From Staphylococcus simulans (GTDB lineage: Bacteria > Bacillota > Bacilli > Staphylococcales > Staphylococcaceae), in the NCBI RefSeq assembly GCF_002994445.1, contig NZ_MRZJ01000012.1, positions 1 to 39,413 of the forward strand: a stretch of DNA of 39,413 nt, in the 5' to 3' direction. The notes beneath the pieces are model-generated. The model was not told the origin of the DNA, ran no database searches, and saw nothing but the letters and a program-made list of their open reading frames with translations. Shown here piece after piece: positions 1 to 8,030 of the stretch. Each line of letters starts with the position of its first letter. Within the stretch, counting starts at the first letter, position 1. A program made the position numbers and the translations under genes.

Positions 1-150
1 TTAAATAATACGGTAAAGCAACGTGAACGTGTGAAGATGTGGGACGTTACAGGTATAAAGAATGAAGATATGCATGATAAAGAAGCATTAGATATGTATA
101 GAAGCATTGTTGATGAATTGATAGAAAGAATAGGTGATTCAAATGGATAA
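1..150 (+). CDS. parA: ParA partition ATPase, C-terminal end (continues from 38676)
   Basis: The frame is open from base 1 and ends at TAA 148-150. It encodes 49 residues rich in charged helices (KQRERVKMWDVTG near the start, ELIERIGDSNG at the end). The incomplete parA at the right edge stops exactly on a codon boundary at 39413, and joining the two gives one ParA of about 295 residues, normal for the family. This is the strongest evidence that the window is a circle cut in parA. The stop overlaps the ATG of the next gene (143), which suggests translational coupling. Confidence 0.9.
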   Translation, partial: LNNTVKQRERVKMWDVTGIKNEDMHDKEALDMYRSIVDELIERIGDSNG

Positions 151-457
151 AATGAGAAATAGTCTATTAAACAATAGAAGAAGTGAGAGTTATGAAAATA
201 CAATGGTTAGTGGAGAAAATAGATATAAACACTTACCAGACTATAGCTTAAGAGTAAGAGGAACGATCCATAGTAAAGCACATGCGTTAAAAGATATTGG
301 TTTGTATGACAATATTAATCAAGTCTTAGAAGAAGCCATTAATGAGTTGTTGAAGAAAAAGAGCGAAGATATTCAAAATGAAGTAAATGAAGAAGCAAAG
401 CGAAATAACGAGATGAAACTAAGAAAAATAAAGCATAGTCGAAATAAAAAACTTTAG
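143..457 (+). CDS. Small ParA-partner / partition protein (DUF5388-like)
   Basis: 104 residues. ATG 143 is preferred over the upstream GTG 134 because AGGTGA lies just before it; it overlaps the parA stop by 8 bases. The protein is basic and helical: a disordered N-terminus rich in Asn/Arg/Ser, a central segment (YSLRVRGTIHSKAHALKDIG) followed by a helix NINQVLEEAINELLKKK, and a Lys-rich tail. Small proteins of this shape sit directly behind plasmid parA genes in staphylococci and are thought to bind the centromere; the central segment could be a ribbon-helix-helix-like DNA-binding fold. The function is inferred from position and composition, and the family name is from memory. Confidence 0.75.
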   Translation: MDKMRNSLLNNRRSESYENTMVSGENRYKHLPDYSLRVRGTIHSKAHALKDIGLYDNINQVLEEAINELLKKKSEDIQNEVNEEAKRNNEMKLRKIKHSRNKKL

Positions 458-474
458 AAGGAATTATCACTAAA

Positions 475-515
475 AAAAGTTATAGCTTGCGGGCCTTGCT
501 ATAACTGTAACAAAA
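475..515. terminator. Hairpin after the par operon
   Basis: Arms agttatagc and gctataact enclose an 11-base loop. An A-run precedes the stem on the plus strand, so the U-run is best placed for minus-strand transcription; it may act in both directions to insulate the par operon. Confidence 0.5.
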
Positions 516-585
516 GATGTTTATAAATTACTCCACTCGTCATTTTACTTTATGAATATCGTTTAATCAATAAGGAGTAGATATT

Positions 586-735
586 ATGAGGAAAAAATTT
601 TTAATATCAATAATAGATGTCATGGTTGGCTTAACTAATGAAGAGAAAAAAGAATTGGAAAATTTGGATATACGTAAAGTTGAACTTAAATATAAGCTTG
701 TTCTTACAGAAAAAACTGATGAAATGATTGGATAA
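586..735 (+). CDS. Small protein of unknown function (49 aa)
   Basis: ATG 586 follows a good ribosome site (AAGGAG, 7 bases away) and the frame runs to TAA 733-735. The product starts MRKKFLISIIDVMVG and continues with a charged, helical stretch (TNEEKKELENLDIRKVELKYK). There is no clear membrane segment beyond the short hydrophobic start. I do not recognise the family. It lies between the par operon hairpin and the repeats at 840-890. Confidence 0.45.
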   Translation: MRKKFLISIIDVMVGLTNEEKKELENLDIRKVELKYKLVLTEKTDEMIG

Positions 736-837
736 GAAGTAACTGAAATAGGAAGAATATTTAATAATCATATAAGATAAGAAATAAACACTTTCAGAAA
801 TTTAAAATAAGGTGTTTAGATTATAGTTTTATATACA

Positions 838-1040
838 AACTCTCATAACACAAGTGTTAGTAATATATATGTTATTAACACTTGTGTTATTTATTAGAGG
901 TAGACAAAAAAGCTAGGTGACTTCGTTTCAATTTTAAGATGTGCTTGAAACTATTCTCTCGTAGAATGTTCCTTGTCATAGCATACTTTGCATTAAACTA
1001 ATATATAACTAGTGGTTGCTTGCAACCACTTAGCACATAA
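838..1040. repeat. Partition-flanking repeats, left side
   Basis: Contains inverted copies of the 13-mer aacacaagtgtta (843-890 region: ataacacaagtgtta and attaacacttgtgtta), the same motif found upstream of parA at 38560-38625. It then carries a segment (gacttcgtttcaa...tgcttgaaactat, about 920-955) that is also present at about 38517-38543. A hairpin gtggttgcttgcaaccac lies at about 1012-1029. The shared motif on both sides of the par operon suggests centromere/operator iterons. No gene is seen in 736-1064. Confidence 0.5.
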
Positions 1041-1064
1041 CAAAGTTAGAAAGGAGAATGAAGA

Positions 1065-1451
1065 ATGGATACAAAATATAATGCAATCGAAATGATCAAC
1101 AAATTGAATATCGAGTTATTGGATGATGAGACACATGATATTTCAAATGGAGAAGAGATGATTCCTAACAATCCATTAGTTATGGCAGTCTACGAAATTC
1201 TATATGACGAAATTGTAGTACCGGTTTTAAATATGATTGAAAAACGCATCGGTGAATCAGACATCAGCTTTGTAGGGTTTGCTAAAAGTGATTATGATGA
1301 CAGTGTTGAATTAATCTTTGCCAATCCTGCACTGCATATTGAAAATCATATCGGCAATGAAGTTATTGCAGAAAAAGTGGCAACACTATATATAGAAGAA
1401 AATGCACAGTATCAAGCTATACAAAAAGAGCTTCAAGCATATAATGCTTAA
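1065..1451 (+). CDS. Hypothetical acidic protein (128 aa)
   Basis: ATG 1065 is preceded by GAAAGGAG. The protein is soluble-looking and strongly acidic, with predicted helices (NPLVMAVYEILYDEIVVPVLNMIEKRI) and a C-terminal helix EKVATLYIEENAQYQAIQKEL. No catalytic motif or membrane segment is apparent and I do not recognise the family. A hairpin terminator follows at 1512-1550, so it seems to be its own transcription unit among backbone genes. Confidence 0.6.
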   Translation: MDTKYNAIEMINKLNIELLDDETHDISNGEEMIPNNPLVMAVYEILYDEIVVPVLNMIEKRIGESDISFVGFAKSDYDDSVELIFANPALHIENHIGNEVIAEKVATLYIEENAQYQAIQKELQAYNA

Positions 1452-1511
1452 AGCTCAACTGTGGAATCACTAATAAGAACTGTATCTAATGAACATATAT
1501 CATAGCATAAC

Positions 1512-1552
1512 GCTGCCTGTCTATCAAATGATGGACAGGCATTATATTTTAT
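1512..1552 (+). terminator. Rho-independent terminator
   Basis: Stem gcctgtc(t)atc/gatggacaggc followed by attatatttt. It sits 60 bases after the 1065-1451 gene and just before the ribosome site of the next gene. Confidence 0.6.
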
Positions 1553-1567
1553 AAACAGAAAGGAAGC

Positions 1568-2305
1568 ATGATTCATATGACAATCAAATCAAACAGCATC
1601 AATAATCATACAAGGTATTACTATTATTATGTGGATTTCATTGTGCAATTCATTAGAGATAGAAAGTTTAACGCCAGCAGACAATATCATTCAATGAAAC
1701 AAAATTTCCCAACAAGCGAAGAAGTGTTAGAAGGTCTCCTAGAAGTTGTAGAGCAGAAATATCCTCACGTCTGTCATAATCTCAATGATTTTAGAAGGTT
1801 CGTACAGTTGTTGGATGACCTAAATAAAAATTCGATTTATGATTCAGAGCTATATAGTGATTATTGTGCTTTAGTTAAAGAAAAAGGCATGGAAGCATTA
1901 GATGAATTAATTGAACAACAACAGAATTCAGATACAGGCGCTTGTATCTCTGTCGACTTGATAGAAGTCATCTCAGACTTCAATGACGACTTAGGATTAA
2001 CAGGTGTTAATTCGGAAGTGTATAAAGATTATGATTCTATTGTTACTATCATTTAAGCACCCAATCATACAACGCTGCATATTGAGTTAGATATCGAAGA
2101 ACTGAAAAATGAAAAGTCAGGTCTCAGGTTTTATATATTTAATGATTACGAAAAACGAATCAATGATTTTAATGTTGATGAATTTTTTAATATGTTGTGG
2201 TCAGAAGAATTTGGTGAAGACAATCATTACACCCCGAGTCAATTTTTTAAAATATTAGAAGAAGATAAGGCATATTTTGAAAAATCAGTCGCAAGACCCT
2301 TCTGA
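1568..2305 (+). pseudogene. Hypothetical gene with internal stop (would be 245 aa)
   Basis: ATG 1568 follows AAAGGAAGC. The frame runs 162 codons to TAA 2054-2056, then stays open in the same frame for another 82 codons to TGA 2303-2305. The downstream part (TLHIELDIEELKN, GLRFYIFNDYEKRINDF, FFNMLWSEEFG) looks like ordinary coding sequence with no internal start close to a ribosome site. I read this as one gene with a nonsense mutation; readthrough or a truncated but functional 162-residue product cannot be excluded. The product is acidic with an unusual run of five Tyr near residue 20. Family not recognised. Confidence 0.6.
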
Positions 2306-2357
2306 GATTCGACCTGTGCTGCATCGAAAAAATATTTCATGACCGATTAGGTCTCAA

Positions 2358-2398
2358 TGCAAGAGAGGAAGCATATGTTTCCTCTCTATTTTTAATCG
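2358..2398 (+). terminator. Rho-independent terminator
   Basis: Stem agagaggaa/ttcctctct around gcatatg, followed by atttttaatc. It ends the 1568-2305 unit. Confidence 0.65.
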
Positions 2399-2436
2399 GT
2401 GGATGAATTAAAGATAAATTCGACAAAGGAGTCATC

Positions 2437-2754
2437 ATGATGAAAAATAATCAATTAAAAGCAATTTTGTGGCGTTATCTTGTGAATAAATTTGATTTTG
2501 ATGAAACAACATCCGAAGAATATGAGCAGCACTTTAACCATGAATTCAAATACAATCAAGTCAGTATCGCTGAATCGACTTTTGGTAATGAAGTTACTTT
2601 TGATGGTACAACTACATTTATTCCCGAGTCACTAAAAATAATAAAAAGTATTTTAAACATAGAAACTGAGAAAGGTTTTGTAGAAACGATTCATTTTAAG
2701 AACTTGAATGAGGTTAAAAAATATTTTGAAGCTGCTACTTTGATGAATATTTAG
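2437..2754 (+). CDS. Hypothetical protein (105 aa)
   Basis: The start is ATG 2437 or the adjacent ATG 2440, after AAAGGAG. The product is acidic and soluble-looking (LWRYLVNKFDFDETTSEEYEQ) with a C-terminal helix LNEVKKYFEAATLMNI. No known motif is visible. It belongs to the row of plus-strand backbone genes of unknown role between par and the 3.2-4.6 kb non-coding stretch. Confidence 0.55.
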   Translation: MMKNNQLKAILWRYLVNKFDFDETTSEEYEQHFNHEFKYNQVSIAESTFGNEVTFDGTTTFIPESLKIIKSILNIETEKGFVETIHFKNLNEVKKYFEAATLMNI

Positions 2755-2854
2755 CCCCATCATTTGATGAGACATTACTCATTGAGTTAACAAATAAATG
2801 ATGTGAATCACATAACGATTTAGAAAATAACAAATTATTTTAGGAGGTATTTGC

Positions 2855-3210
2855 ATGTTGAAAGTTAAATTATTTGGAAAACAGTACAAAGCAATCAAAG
2901 ATTATTATTTAAATGGTAGAGTTGCAGTTTGTTGATTAATGATAAAGATGAAGGAATGATTTAGCTTACAGTAAATATACCAACGGCAATGTTAATGACC
3001 GATTTCGATGATGATCCTAAAGTTAGTAGTCGTTCTTCTTTGCTTAATCATGTAGATTTTATTAAATATGATACATTGCATGAGGAACTGATTAAACAAA
3101 ATGTCATTGAAGATGAAACCATAGGAATGATTAAACAAGGTCATCATGTGTATAATGGAATCATTTTTAAAGAAGAAAGTTTCAACAAAATGGAATTGAT
3201 TGGAAGTTAA
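2855..3210 (+). pseudogene. Broken DUF4313-like small gene
   Basis: ATG 2855 with TAGGAGG upstream begins MLKVKLFGKQYKAIKDYYLN and meets TGA at 2933. Restoring one T in the gttt run at about 2928-2931 reopens the frame (VLLINDKDEG), which then meets a second in-frame TAG before continuing TVNIPTAMLMTDFDDD to the stop at 3208-3210. The start resembles small staphylococcal plasmid proteins I associate with DUF4313 (recalled, not checked). Two independent lesions argue for real decay. The ATG at 2989 lacks a good ribosome site. Confidence 0.5.
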
Positions 3211-3242
3211 AAAGAGGAAGTCATTTAGACTTTCTCTTTTTT
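3206..3242 (+). terminator. Probable terminator
   Basis: Imperfect stem aaaagaggaagtc/gactttctctttt followed by a T-run, directly after the stop at 3210. Confidence 0.5.
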
Positions 3243-3667
3243 CGAAAAAGCAAAATGACTTTTGGTAAAAAGCTCAATCATAAAATGTAAAAAGTACAAA
3301 TAAAGAAAGTCAAAATCATAAAAGCAAAGTACAAAAATCTCATTTAATCTTATTGCTTAAATAGAAATATGAGATGAGATTTTATGGAAAGAAGCAAGAA
3401 ACGATTTAATGTTAGACATGATCTGTCTAACATTATTTTCTATACAGAAATTAAAATTGAACTTTTTCTGTATAGAAAAGTATAGATAATGCTCCGATTA
3501 GCGTCACATTATCTATACATGAATTGGAAATTTGTTGACTCAAATGTTCTCAATTCATACGCCTCTATGTTCATTTTCTTCACATATTTGCTATCTCTAA
3601 TTGTTAAAAATGATCGTTATGCACATCTCACTTTGTAACTAATTAGAATGACAAAATCTCACTAGCA

Positions 3668-3712
3668 AATATTTGGAATATTTGCGTAGAATATTTTGCA
3701 TGAGCATAAGGA
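3668..3712 (+). repeat. Repeated motif, copy 1 (possible oriT-type site)
   Basis: ggaatatttgcgtagaat followed by attttgcatgagcataagg. A close copy in opposite orientation lies at 15188-15228. The pair is too long to be chance, and each copy sits in a non-coding stretch next to hairpins. Confidence 0.5.
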
Positions 3713-4352
3713 AATCCAGTACCACCCTTGGTGGTATTCAGCATAGCTGAAAGATTTTCCTACCATTCGCTGCGCTCATTTGCTCTTAAAAAACCCTTAT
3801 AAACCTTGTAATGACGGCATTATAAGGCGTTTGTACTATTACACTACAATAATCCTTATAGTGTAATAGTATCTAGAATACGAAATACTACAAAAAGACC
3901 ACTTGGGTGTTTTTGTAGAATATTTTTTTTGTTGATTTGACGGGCTTTATCAAGGTTCTGGAATATAAATATTCTAAAATCAAAGCACCTTAGAATACAA
4001 ATATTCCAAAAAAACGGGTTTTTTTGGAATATAAAAAAGAGGTCAAAAGTTCAATCTCAATTATCAAAAAAATTATTTTTGTTTAAACATATTTGCAATT
4101 ATGGTTACGTTAATGCGATCACTTTTAATACTTCAATAAAATTTTCGAGCATTTATTATGGTCTTATTTTTCTTTTGCTTGGTTAATGAAATATTGAAAA
4201 TTTGTGTCGGTATTTCTGATTCTGGTTCGAATAGTTATGAAAAAATTATGATGTTCTTTTATCTATAGTAATTTTTTTGAACTTATTTATGGAAAGAAGC
4301 TTTTATTGTACTTTCACTTTTGGTTATTCTAGTTACAATATTTCATTTATCC

Positions 4353-4368
4353 TTTTTCACGTGAAACG
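4353..4368. promoter_or_regulatory. Near-consensus chromosomal-type parS site
   Basis: The 16-mer tttttcacgtgaaacg matches 14 of 16 positions of the ParB/Spo0J parS consensus TGTTTCACGTGAAACA and contains the full 12-bp palindrome TTTCACGTGAAA. Whether host ParB binds it is unknown. Confidence 0.4.
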
Positions 4369-4642
4369 TTTTTCTTGTTCTTCAGATTTTTATTTTTTAG
4401 TAACGATAATTTGAGTATTGATGATTACTCAACGAAAAAGCAGTGCGCTTTTTTGAGCATTTTTTTCAATGTGTATGTAGAATATCGTGTGATTAACTTT
4501 AAAGTTGGAATGTAAAAGTAGTGGTTTTTAATATTTTTTTGATAATCTATTTGTTTATATTTGTACTTTCTCACTTTATACTTTTTTAGAAAAGTGAACG
4601 GAGTTTTGTGTGAAAACGAAATAGAAGTAACATTTAAAATTG

Positions 4643-5245
4643 TTATTGCTGTTCATTTTTGATTCTATATATTGTCTGGCGTGTAATACCCACTTCTTTT
4701 GCTATAGCACTAATAGACTTGCCTTGTTTAAGTAATTCAACCACTCGATAATAAACTAAACGTTTTTGCGGATCTTTAGCATGAGGAGAATAAAGTACGG
4801 GGCGTCCCTTATAAATCCCTTTTTCTTTAGCAACTTTAATTCCCTGTGCTTGTCGACGCTTGGTTTCGTTCCTTTCTTGTTCTGAAATCATTGCTAAAAT
4901 TTGAATGATTAAATCTTTCATAAATTTATCCAATAATGGATTGCCAATGACTTCATTCATCATGGGCAAACTTGTTATCATGAGTTGGACTTCTTTTTCT
5001 TTTAAGTAGTTAACGGTTTGAATAATCTCATCATAATTTCGTCCTAATCTATCAATTGATTCAACAACTAAACGGTCACCCATTCTTACGAAATTCAACA
5101 TTTCCTGAAAAACAGGTCTGTTTTTAATAGACTTACCTGATTGTTTTTCGGTGAAAATTTTTTCAGCTCCAAAAATATGTAAATTTTCGATTTGTCTATC
5201 TAAATTTTGATCTGCAGTTGAAACTCTTGCATATCCGATAATCAT
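4643..5245 (-). CDS. sin: Sin-type serine recombinase (multimer resolution)
   Basis: 200 residues, the usual size. The start [13 protein letters not shown] carries the catalytic Ser (residue 9); the Arg-rich active-site segment [12 protein letters not shown] and the long E-helix ([20 protein letters not shown]) follow, and the C-terminus is a helix-turn-helix ([21 protein letters not shown]). ATG 5245 has AAGGAGGG upstream. Sin-family enzymes resolve plasmid multimers at a compact res site with help from a DNA-bending protein; such a site lies directly upstream (5268-5325). Role: plasmid stability. Distinction from Tn552-type resolvases or invertases rests on overall similarity to Sin as remembered. 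Confidence 0.88.
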   Translation of the reverse strand: MIIGYARVSTADQNLDRQIENLHIFGAEKIFTEKQSGKSIKNRPVFQEMLNFVRMGDRLVVESIDRLGRNYDEIIQTVNYLKEKEVQLMITSLPMMNEVIGNPLLDKFMKDLIIQILAMISEQERNETKRRQAQGIKVAKEKGIYKGRPVLYSPHAKDPQKRLVYYRVVELLKQGKSISAIAKEVGITRQTIYRIKNEQQ

Positions 5246-5267
5246 TTTTACCCTCCTTTTTCATACA

Positions 5268-5325
5268 CCCTAATCATACAAGTGGAATCTATATTTTACA
5301 AGGGTATTGAGTTGTATGATTAGGG
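5268..5325. promoter_or_regulatory. Sin res site (resH-like)
   Basis: 14-bp perfect inverted repeat ccctaatcatacaa (5268-5281) / ttgtatgattaggg (5312-5325), placed between the sin start and the downstream gene, as expected for a Sin res site that also autoregulates sin. Confidence 0.7.
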
Positions 5326-5350
5326 CAGACCTAAAATAAACACTTTTTAA

Positions 5351-5854
5351 TTATTTATCAAAATATAAAGGGTTTAGAATTTCTTGATCAAACTCTTTGG
5401 ATAAGTCCACAAAATATTTCGCTTGCCATCTTTGCGTGTTTTTGGCAGTAGTATTTAAATTTGATACCCAGCTTGGATAAACACGCATGGCCATTTTACC
5501 TTTAGTTTTCTTTGATTTTATAACTCCCTTTTCTTTTAAAACATTTTTAGGGAATATAAATTGACCTATTTTATCACTATCTAAAATGTTTATAATTAAT
5601 TTATCCTCTGCTGTATCGTCATCAAAGGGAACATTCTCATTAAATTCATTTTTTCTCCAAAAAGCAACAAAATAACCTTTCTTTTTTGGTGTTTTTTTTG
5701 CTAACCTACTTTTAAAAGTTAAGTTTTCTAATTCAAAAGTAAATCCTTCGTACTCAACATTCAAATTGTCAATTTGAACGTTAGTTAAAGTTAATTTACT
5801 AATTGTGTTTATGGTAGAACTGACTAATCTCTTTGATATGTAAATATCACTCAC
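5351..5854 (-). CDS. mepB: MepB family protein
   Basis: 167 residues from GTG 5854, chosen because GAAAGGAG sits 7 bases before it; an ATG 18 bases upstream would bury that site. Recognisable MepB segments are YEGFTFELENLTFKSRLAKK, KKGYFVAFWRK, DKLIINI and GQFIFPK with KGKMAMRVYPSW. MepB was named from the S. aureus mepRAB efflux operon, but its own function is not established, and neither mepR nor mepA is present here. It is monocistronic in appearance, sharing the intergenic region with the res site downstream. Confidence 0.8.
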   Translation of the reverse strand: MSDIYISKRLVSSTINTISKLTLTNVQIDNLNVEYEGFTFELENLTFKSRLAKKTPKKKGYFVAFWRKNEFNENVPFDDDTAEDKLIINILDSDKIGQFIFPKNVLKEKGVIKSKKTKGKMAMRVYPSWVSNLNTTAKNTQRWQAKYFVDLSKEFDQEILNPLYFDK

Positions 5855-5951
5855 AATATTTACTCCTTTCACATATAGGTAAAGTTTGCTTGGATTTTCT
5901 ACTTTTAAGTATATATAGTATACATACTGAATTTTGTTAAGAGATTACTTT

Positions 5952-6050
5952 TTGCGTTCCCCTACACTATGATGTTATACTATATTTAACAAAGAGAATT
6001 GCATAGGTACACCAATCCCCTCGCTACCGGAAATAGTGAGGGGATTTTTG
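5952..6050 (+). ncRNA. Antisense antitoxin RNA of PepA1/Fst-type locus 1
   Basis: A promoter TTGCGT (5952-5957), 18-bp spacer, TATACT (5976-5981) drives a short RNA that starts near 5988 with taacaaagagaattgcataggt and ends in the hairpin aatcccctc...gaggggatttttt (6014-6050). The first segment is a direct repeat of a stretch at the toxin start (6147-6169), matching the DRa/DRb design of the pAD1 par locus, in which two convergent RNAs share a terminator and pair through direct repeats. Confidence 0.7.
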
Positions 6051-6069
6051 GTGCAGCTATATCGCCTTA

Positions 6070-6162
6070 TTATTTGTTACGATTGTTTAGCCAAAACGTG
6101 AAAATCGCAACAATGCAGCCTGAAATCACAGGTGCAATTATACTAACAAAGAGAATTGCCAT
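6070..6162 (-). CDS. Type I toxin, PepA1/Fst family (30 aa)
   Basis: The frame encodes MAILFVSIIAPVISGCIVAI followed by FTFWLNNRNK: one hydrophobic helix with the APVISGC core and a polar Asn/Arg-rich tail, very close to S. aureus PepA1 (SprA1) as I recall it. Membrane-inserting toxin. AGGAGGT lies ahead of ATG 6162. The leader can fold: cttccatag and ctatggaag (about 6177-6203) form a stem next to the ribosome site, a typical translational lock. It is paired with the antisense RNA at 5952-6050. IS431 lies just upstream. Confidence 0.85.
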   Translation of the reverse strand: MAILFVSIIAPVISGCIVAIFTFWLNNRNK

Positions 6163-6216
6163 AGGTCCCACCTCCTTCCATAGTAATTTCGCCTATGGAA
6201 GTTAAGGCGACTCTAA

Positions 6217-6222
6217 TATTAT
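6217..6222 (-). promoter_or_regulatory. Toxin -10 next to IS431 end
   Basis: On the minus strand TATAAT lies here; the IS431 end begins at 6227, so any original -35 has been replaced by the insertion sequence. No good -35 is seen at 17 bp inside the IS, while TTGCAA of the terminal repeat is only 10 bp away. Toxin expression may therefore be altered. Confidence 0.35.
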
Positions 6223-6226
6223 ATCA

Positions 6227-7017
6227 GGTTCTGTTGCAAAGTTAGATAAATATAGCTAATCACCATTTTATCATGTCAGTGTTCGTTTAACTGGCTAACA
6301 TATGACTGATTTCGTGGCATGGAGAAAATCCGTAGATCTGAAGAGACCTACGGTTCCTTTTATATAACCCGTAAATACATTCAATCCCTTTAATTGTATT
6401 TTTTGCTGTATTGATACTTTGGTATTTTGTCTTTCTCACCTTAATATGACGGTGATCTTGTTCAATGAGGTTATTGAGATATTTAGATGTACAGTGACAG
6501 TTAGGGTTAAGTTTAAATTCCTTAATTACTTTAGCCATTGCTACCTTCGTTGAAGGTGCTTGATCTGTAATCACCTTTTGAGGTTTGCCGAATTGTTTAA
6601 TGAGCCGTTTTATAAACGCATATGCTGAGTGATTATCTCGTTTTTTGCGTAACCAAATATCTAATGTATGACCGTCTGCATCAATTGCACGATACAGGTA
6701 ACACCATTTTCCTTTGAGTTTGATATATGTCTCATCAATGCGCCATTTATAATAGGATTTTTTGTTCTTTTTCTTCCCAATCTGATACAAAATAGGTGCA
6801 TATTCTTGAACCCAACGATAAACGGTTGAATGATGAACGCTCACACCACGTTCTCTTAATATTTCAGATATATCACGATAACTCAGTGCGTATCTTAAGT
6901 AGTAGCCAACGGCTACGGTTATGGTATCTTGATTAAATTGCTTATATTTAAAATAGTTCATAGAAAATACCCCTTTTTGTTAAAATTATACTATAAAATT
7001 AACTTTGCAACAGAACT
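6227..7017 (-). mobile_element. IS431: IS431/IS257 copy 1 (IS6 family), complete
   Basis: 791 bp with terminal repeats ggttctgttgcaaagtt (6227) and aactttgcaacagaac (ending about 7017; the last base is changed from C to T). It encodes an intact transposase. Flanking 8-mers (ttatatca / gtattaga) do not match, so this copy is a recombination or cointegrate junction rather than a fresh simple insertion. It separates the toxin locus from the lantibiotic remnant. Confidence 0.92.
6287..6961 (-). CDS. tnp: IS431 transposase (copy 1)
   Basis: 224 residues, full length for IS6-family enzymes. N-terminal helix-turn-helix (SYRDISEILRERGVSVHHSTVYRW, about 27-50), then the DDE core: D76 (WRIDETYIK), D133 (VITDQAPS), E167 (LIEQDHRH), with the usual D-34-E spacing. 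It differs from the other copies at several positions (KYKQFNQDTI start, GLYKRNRRS), so it came from a different source. Replicative transposition via cointegrates, which explains how the plasmid was built. Confidence 0.93.
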   Translation of the reverse strand: MNYFKYKQFNQDTITVAVGYYLRYALSYRDISEILRERGVSVHHSTVYRWVQEYAPILYQIGKKKNKKSYYKWRIDETYIKLKGKWCYLYRAIDADGHTLDIWLRKKRDNHSAYAFIKRLIKQFGKPQKVITDQAPSTKVAMAKVIKEFKLNPNCHCTSKYLNNLIEQDHRHIKVRKTKYQSINTAKNTIKGIECIYGLYKRNRRSLQIYGFSPCHEISHMLAS

Positions 7018-7103
7018 GTATTAGACATAGGCGCATTATCTCCTTAATTATTGGTGGTAGGATACTTCTAATTATAGAGATAATTGCGCTTTTTTTGTAT
7101 CAA

Positions 7104-7138
7104 AAATAGGACTAGTGATTATCACCAGTCCTAAATAG
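7104..7138 (-). terminator. Terminator of the lantibiotic-remnant operon
   Basis: On the minus strand, aggactggtga/tcactagtcct followed by atttttgat. It is downstream of the last small gene of the 11.8-7.2 kb operon. Confidence 0.65.
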
Positions 7139-7224
7139 TATAGAGCCTAAAAATAGCTGCACTTATACAAGCACAGCCTAGCAACTAATCTTATTTTTTG
7201 TCTTTTCATTTGAGTTGAAAGACG

Positions 7225-7392
7225 TCACCTAAATTGTTTGTCCATATAAAATCCGAGAATAATCCCTAGTGGCACTCCCAAAAAAGGTGTGATAAAGATA
7301 CTTAAAACAAAAGATGAAACAACTGACCATATAATTACATTAGTGTTAATCGTTAGTTCTGGAATTCTCGAAATAATCTCTTTAATCTTCAT
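7225..7392 (-). CDS. Small membrane protein, last gene of lantibiotic remnant (55 aa)
   Basis: ATG 7392 is preceded by GGAG at a good distance, 17 bases after the permease stop, so it is co-transcribed. The sequence has an amphipathic start MKIKEIISRIPELTI, one long hydrophobic stretch (VIIWSVVSSFVLSIFITPFL plus GVPLGIILGF) and the end YMDKQFR. Small membrane proteins at this place in lantibiotic operons often add to producer immunity (PepI or LanH type); that role is an inference from position, not from recognisable similarity. Confidence 0.55.
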   Translation of the reverse strand: MKIKEIISRIPELTINTNVIIWSVVSSFVLSIFITPFLGVPLGIILGFYMDKQFR

Positions 7393-7409
7393 AAATAACT
7401 CCTTTATTT

Positions 7410-8030
7410 TTAGAATTCTTTTCTGTTAGTTATATATACTGATAATAAATAAGAGGTTATAAAAATAATTCCACCTATTAATGTATATAAGCCAAGTATA
7501 CCTAGATTTTCTTGTAATGCCAAATTATTGTTATCATTTGACAAAAATAACAAAGAAAAATATAGGACTAAAAAAACTATAACAATAATAAAAGAAGCAA
7601 GCATAAAAATAATGTTTGATTTTTCAGGTCCTAGTTTGAATGTTAGGGGGAAAATAACTGTATATTGAGTTATAACCCCTATTCCTAAAAGAGCAGAGCT
7701 TAGAGTTACCAATAGATTTTGAGTGATTAAAATAGTTATTATAGAAGAGCCTACCAAACTAATACTACCTAGAATTAAGTAAAATAAAAAATGACTAGAC
7801 ACATAAGATTTACGACTTATAGGCATCGTAGAAACAAAATAAAGAAATTTAGAATCTTTTTCATTCTTTAAATTATCAGTAGCTGGTGTCACTAGCATCA
7901 TCATAAACATAAAACTGCTCATTAATGGACTTATATAAGAAAATATTATTGAAAACAAAATACCTGTAATAAAGTAAATAACCAACGCCTTTTTATTTGA
8001 ATAATAATTATTCAACAATAAACCTTTCAT
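7410..8030 (-). CDS. ABC-2 type permease (PmtB/LanE-like)
   Basis: 206 residues with six hydrophobic segments. The start MKGLLLNNYYSNKKALVIYF, the early pair of membrane helices and the LYFVSTMPISRKSYVSSHF segment after helix 2 are typical of the short ABC2_membrane_5 permeases, which include PmtB/PmtD of the staphylococcal PSM exporter. Its ATG overlaps the ATPase stop by four bases, so the two form a transporter pair. Substrate unknown: in a lantibiotic operon the expected job is peptide export or immunity. Confidence 0.75.
   Translation of the reverse strand: MKGLLLNNYYSNKKALVIYFITGILFSIIFSYISPLMSSFMFMMMLVTPATDNLKNEKDSKFLYFVSTMPISRKSYVSSHFLFYLILGSISLVGSSIITILITQNLLVTLSSALLGIGVITQYTVIFPLTFKLGPEKSNIIFMLASFIIVIVFLVLYFSLLFLSNDNNNLALQENLGILGLYTLIGGIIFITSYLLSVYITNRKEF

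Larger units (their letters stand above)
3243..4640. other. 1.4-kb non-coding, hairpin- and repeat-rich region
   Basis: No convincing gene. It holds repeated [A/G]GAATAT motifs (3672-4032), a 14-bp perfect hairpin (4001-4014/4019-4032), a 12-bp-class hairpin actattacacta...tagtgtaatagt (about 3834-3867), nested hairpins between ggaaatcc and ggattttcc-like arms (3710-3765, including accacccttggtggt and cagcatagctg), and a palindrome TTTCACGTGAAA at 4355-4366. Such a stretch could be an origin of transfer, an incompatibility region or a recombination site; the sequence alone does not decide. Confidence 0.45.

Noticed and set aside
3243..4640. CRISPR array or tRNA in the repeat-rich region
   Set aside because: The repeats are short, unevenly spaced and lack unique spacers of constant length; no cloverleaf or cas gene was found.
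5999..6205. 68-codon plus-strand frame over the toxin locus
   Set aside because: It runs antisense through the PepA1-like toxin and the terminator hairpin and has no ribosome site; the toxin on the minus strand and the antisense RNA explain the conservation.
6227..7017. IS431 hybrid promoter driving the toxin
   Set aside because: TTGCAA in the terminal repeat is only 10 bp from the TATAAT, too close for a normal promoter; kept only as a possible alteration of expression.
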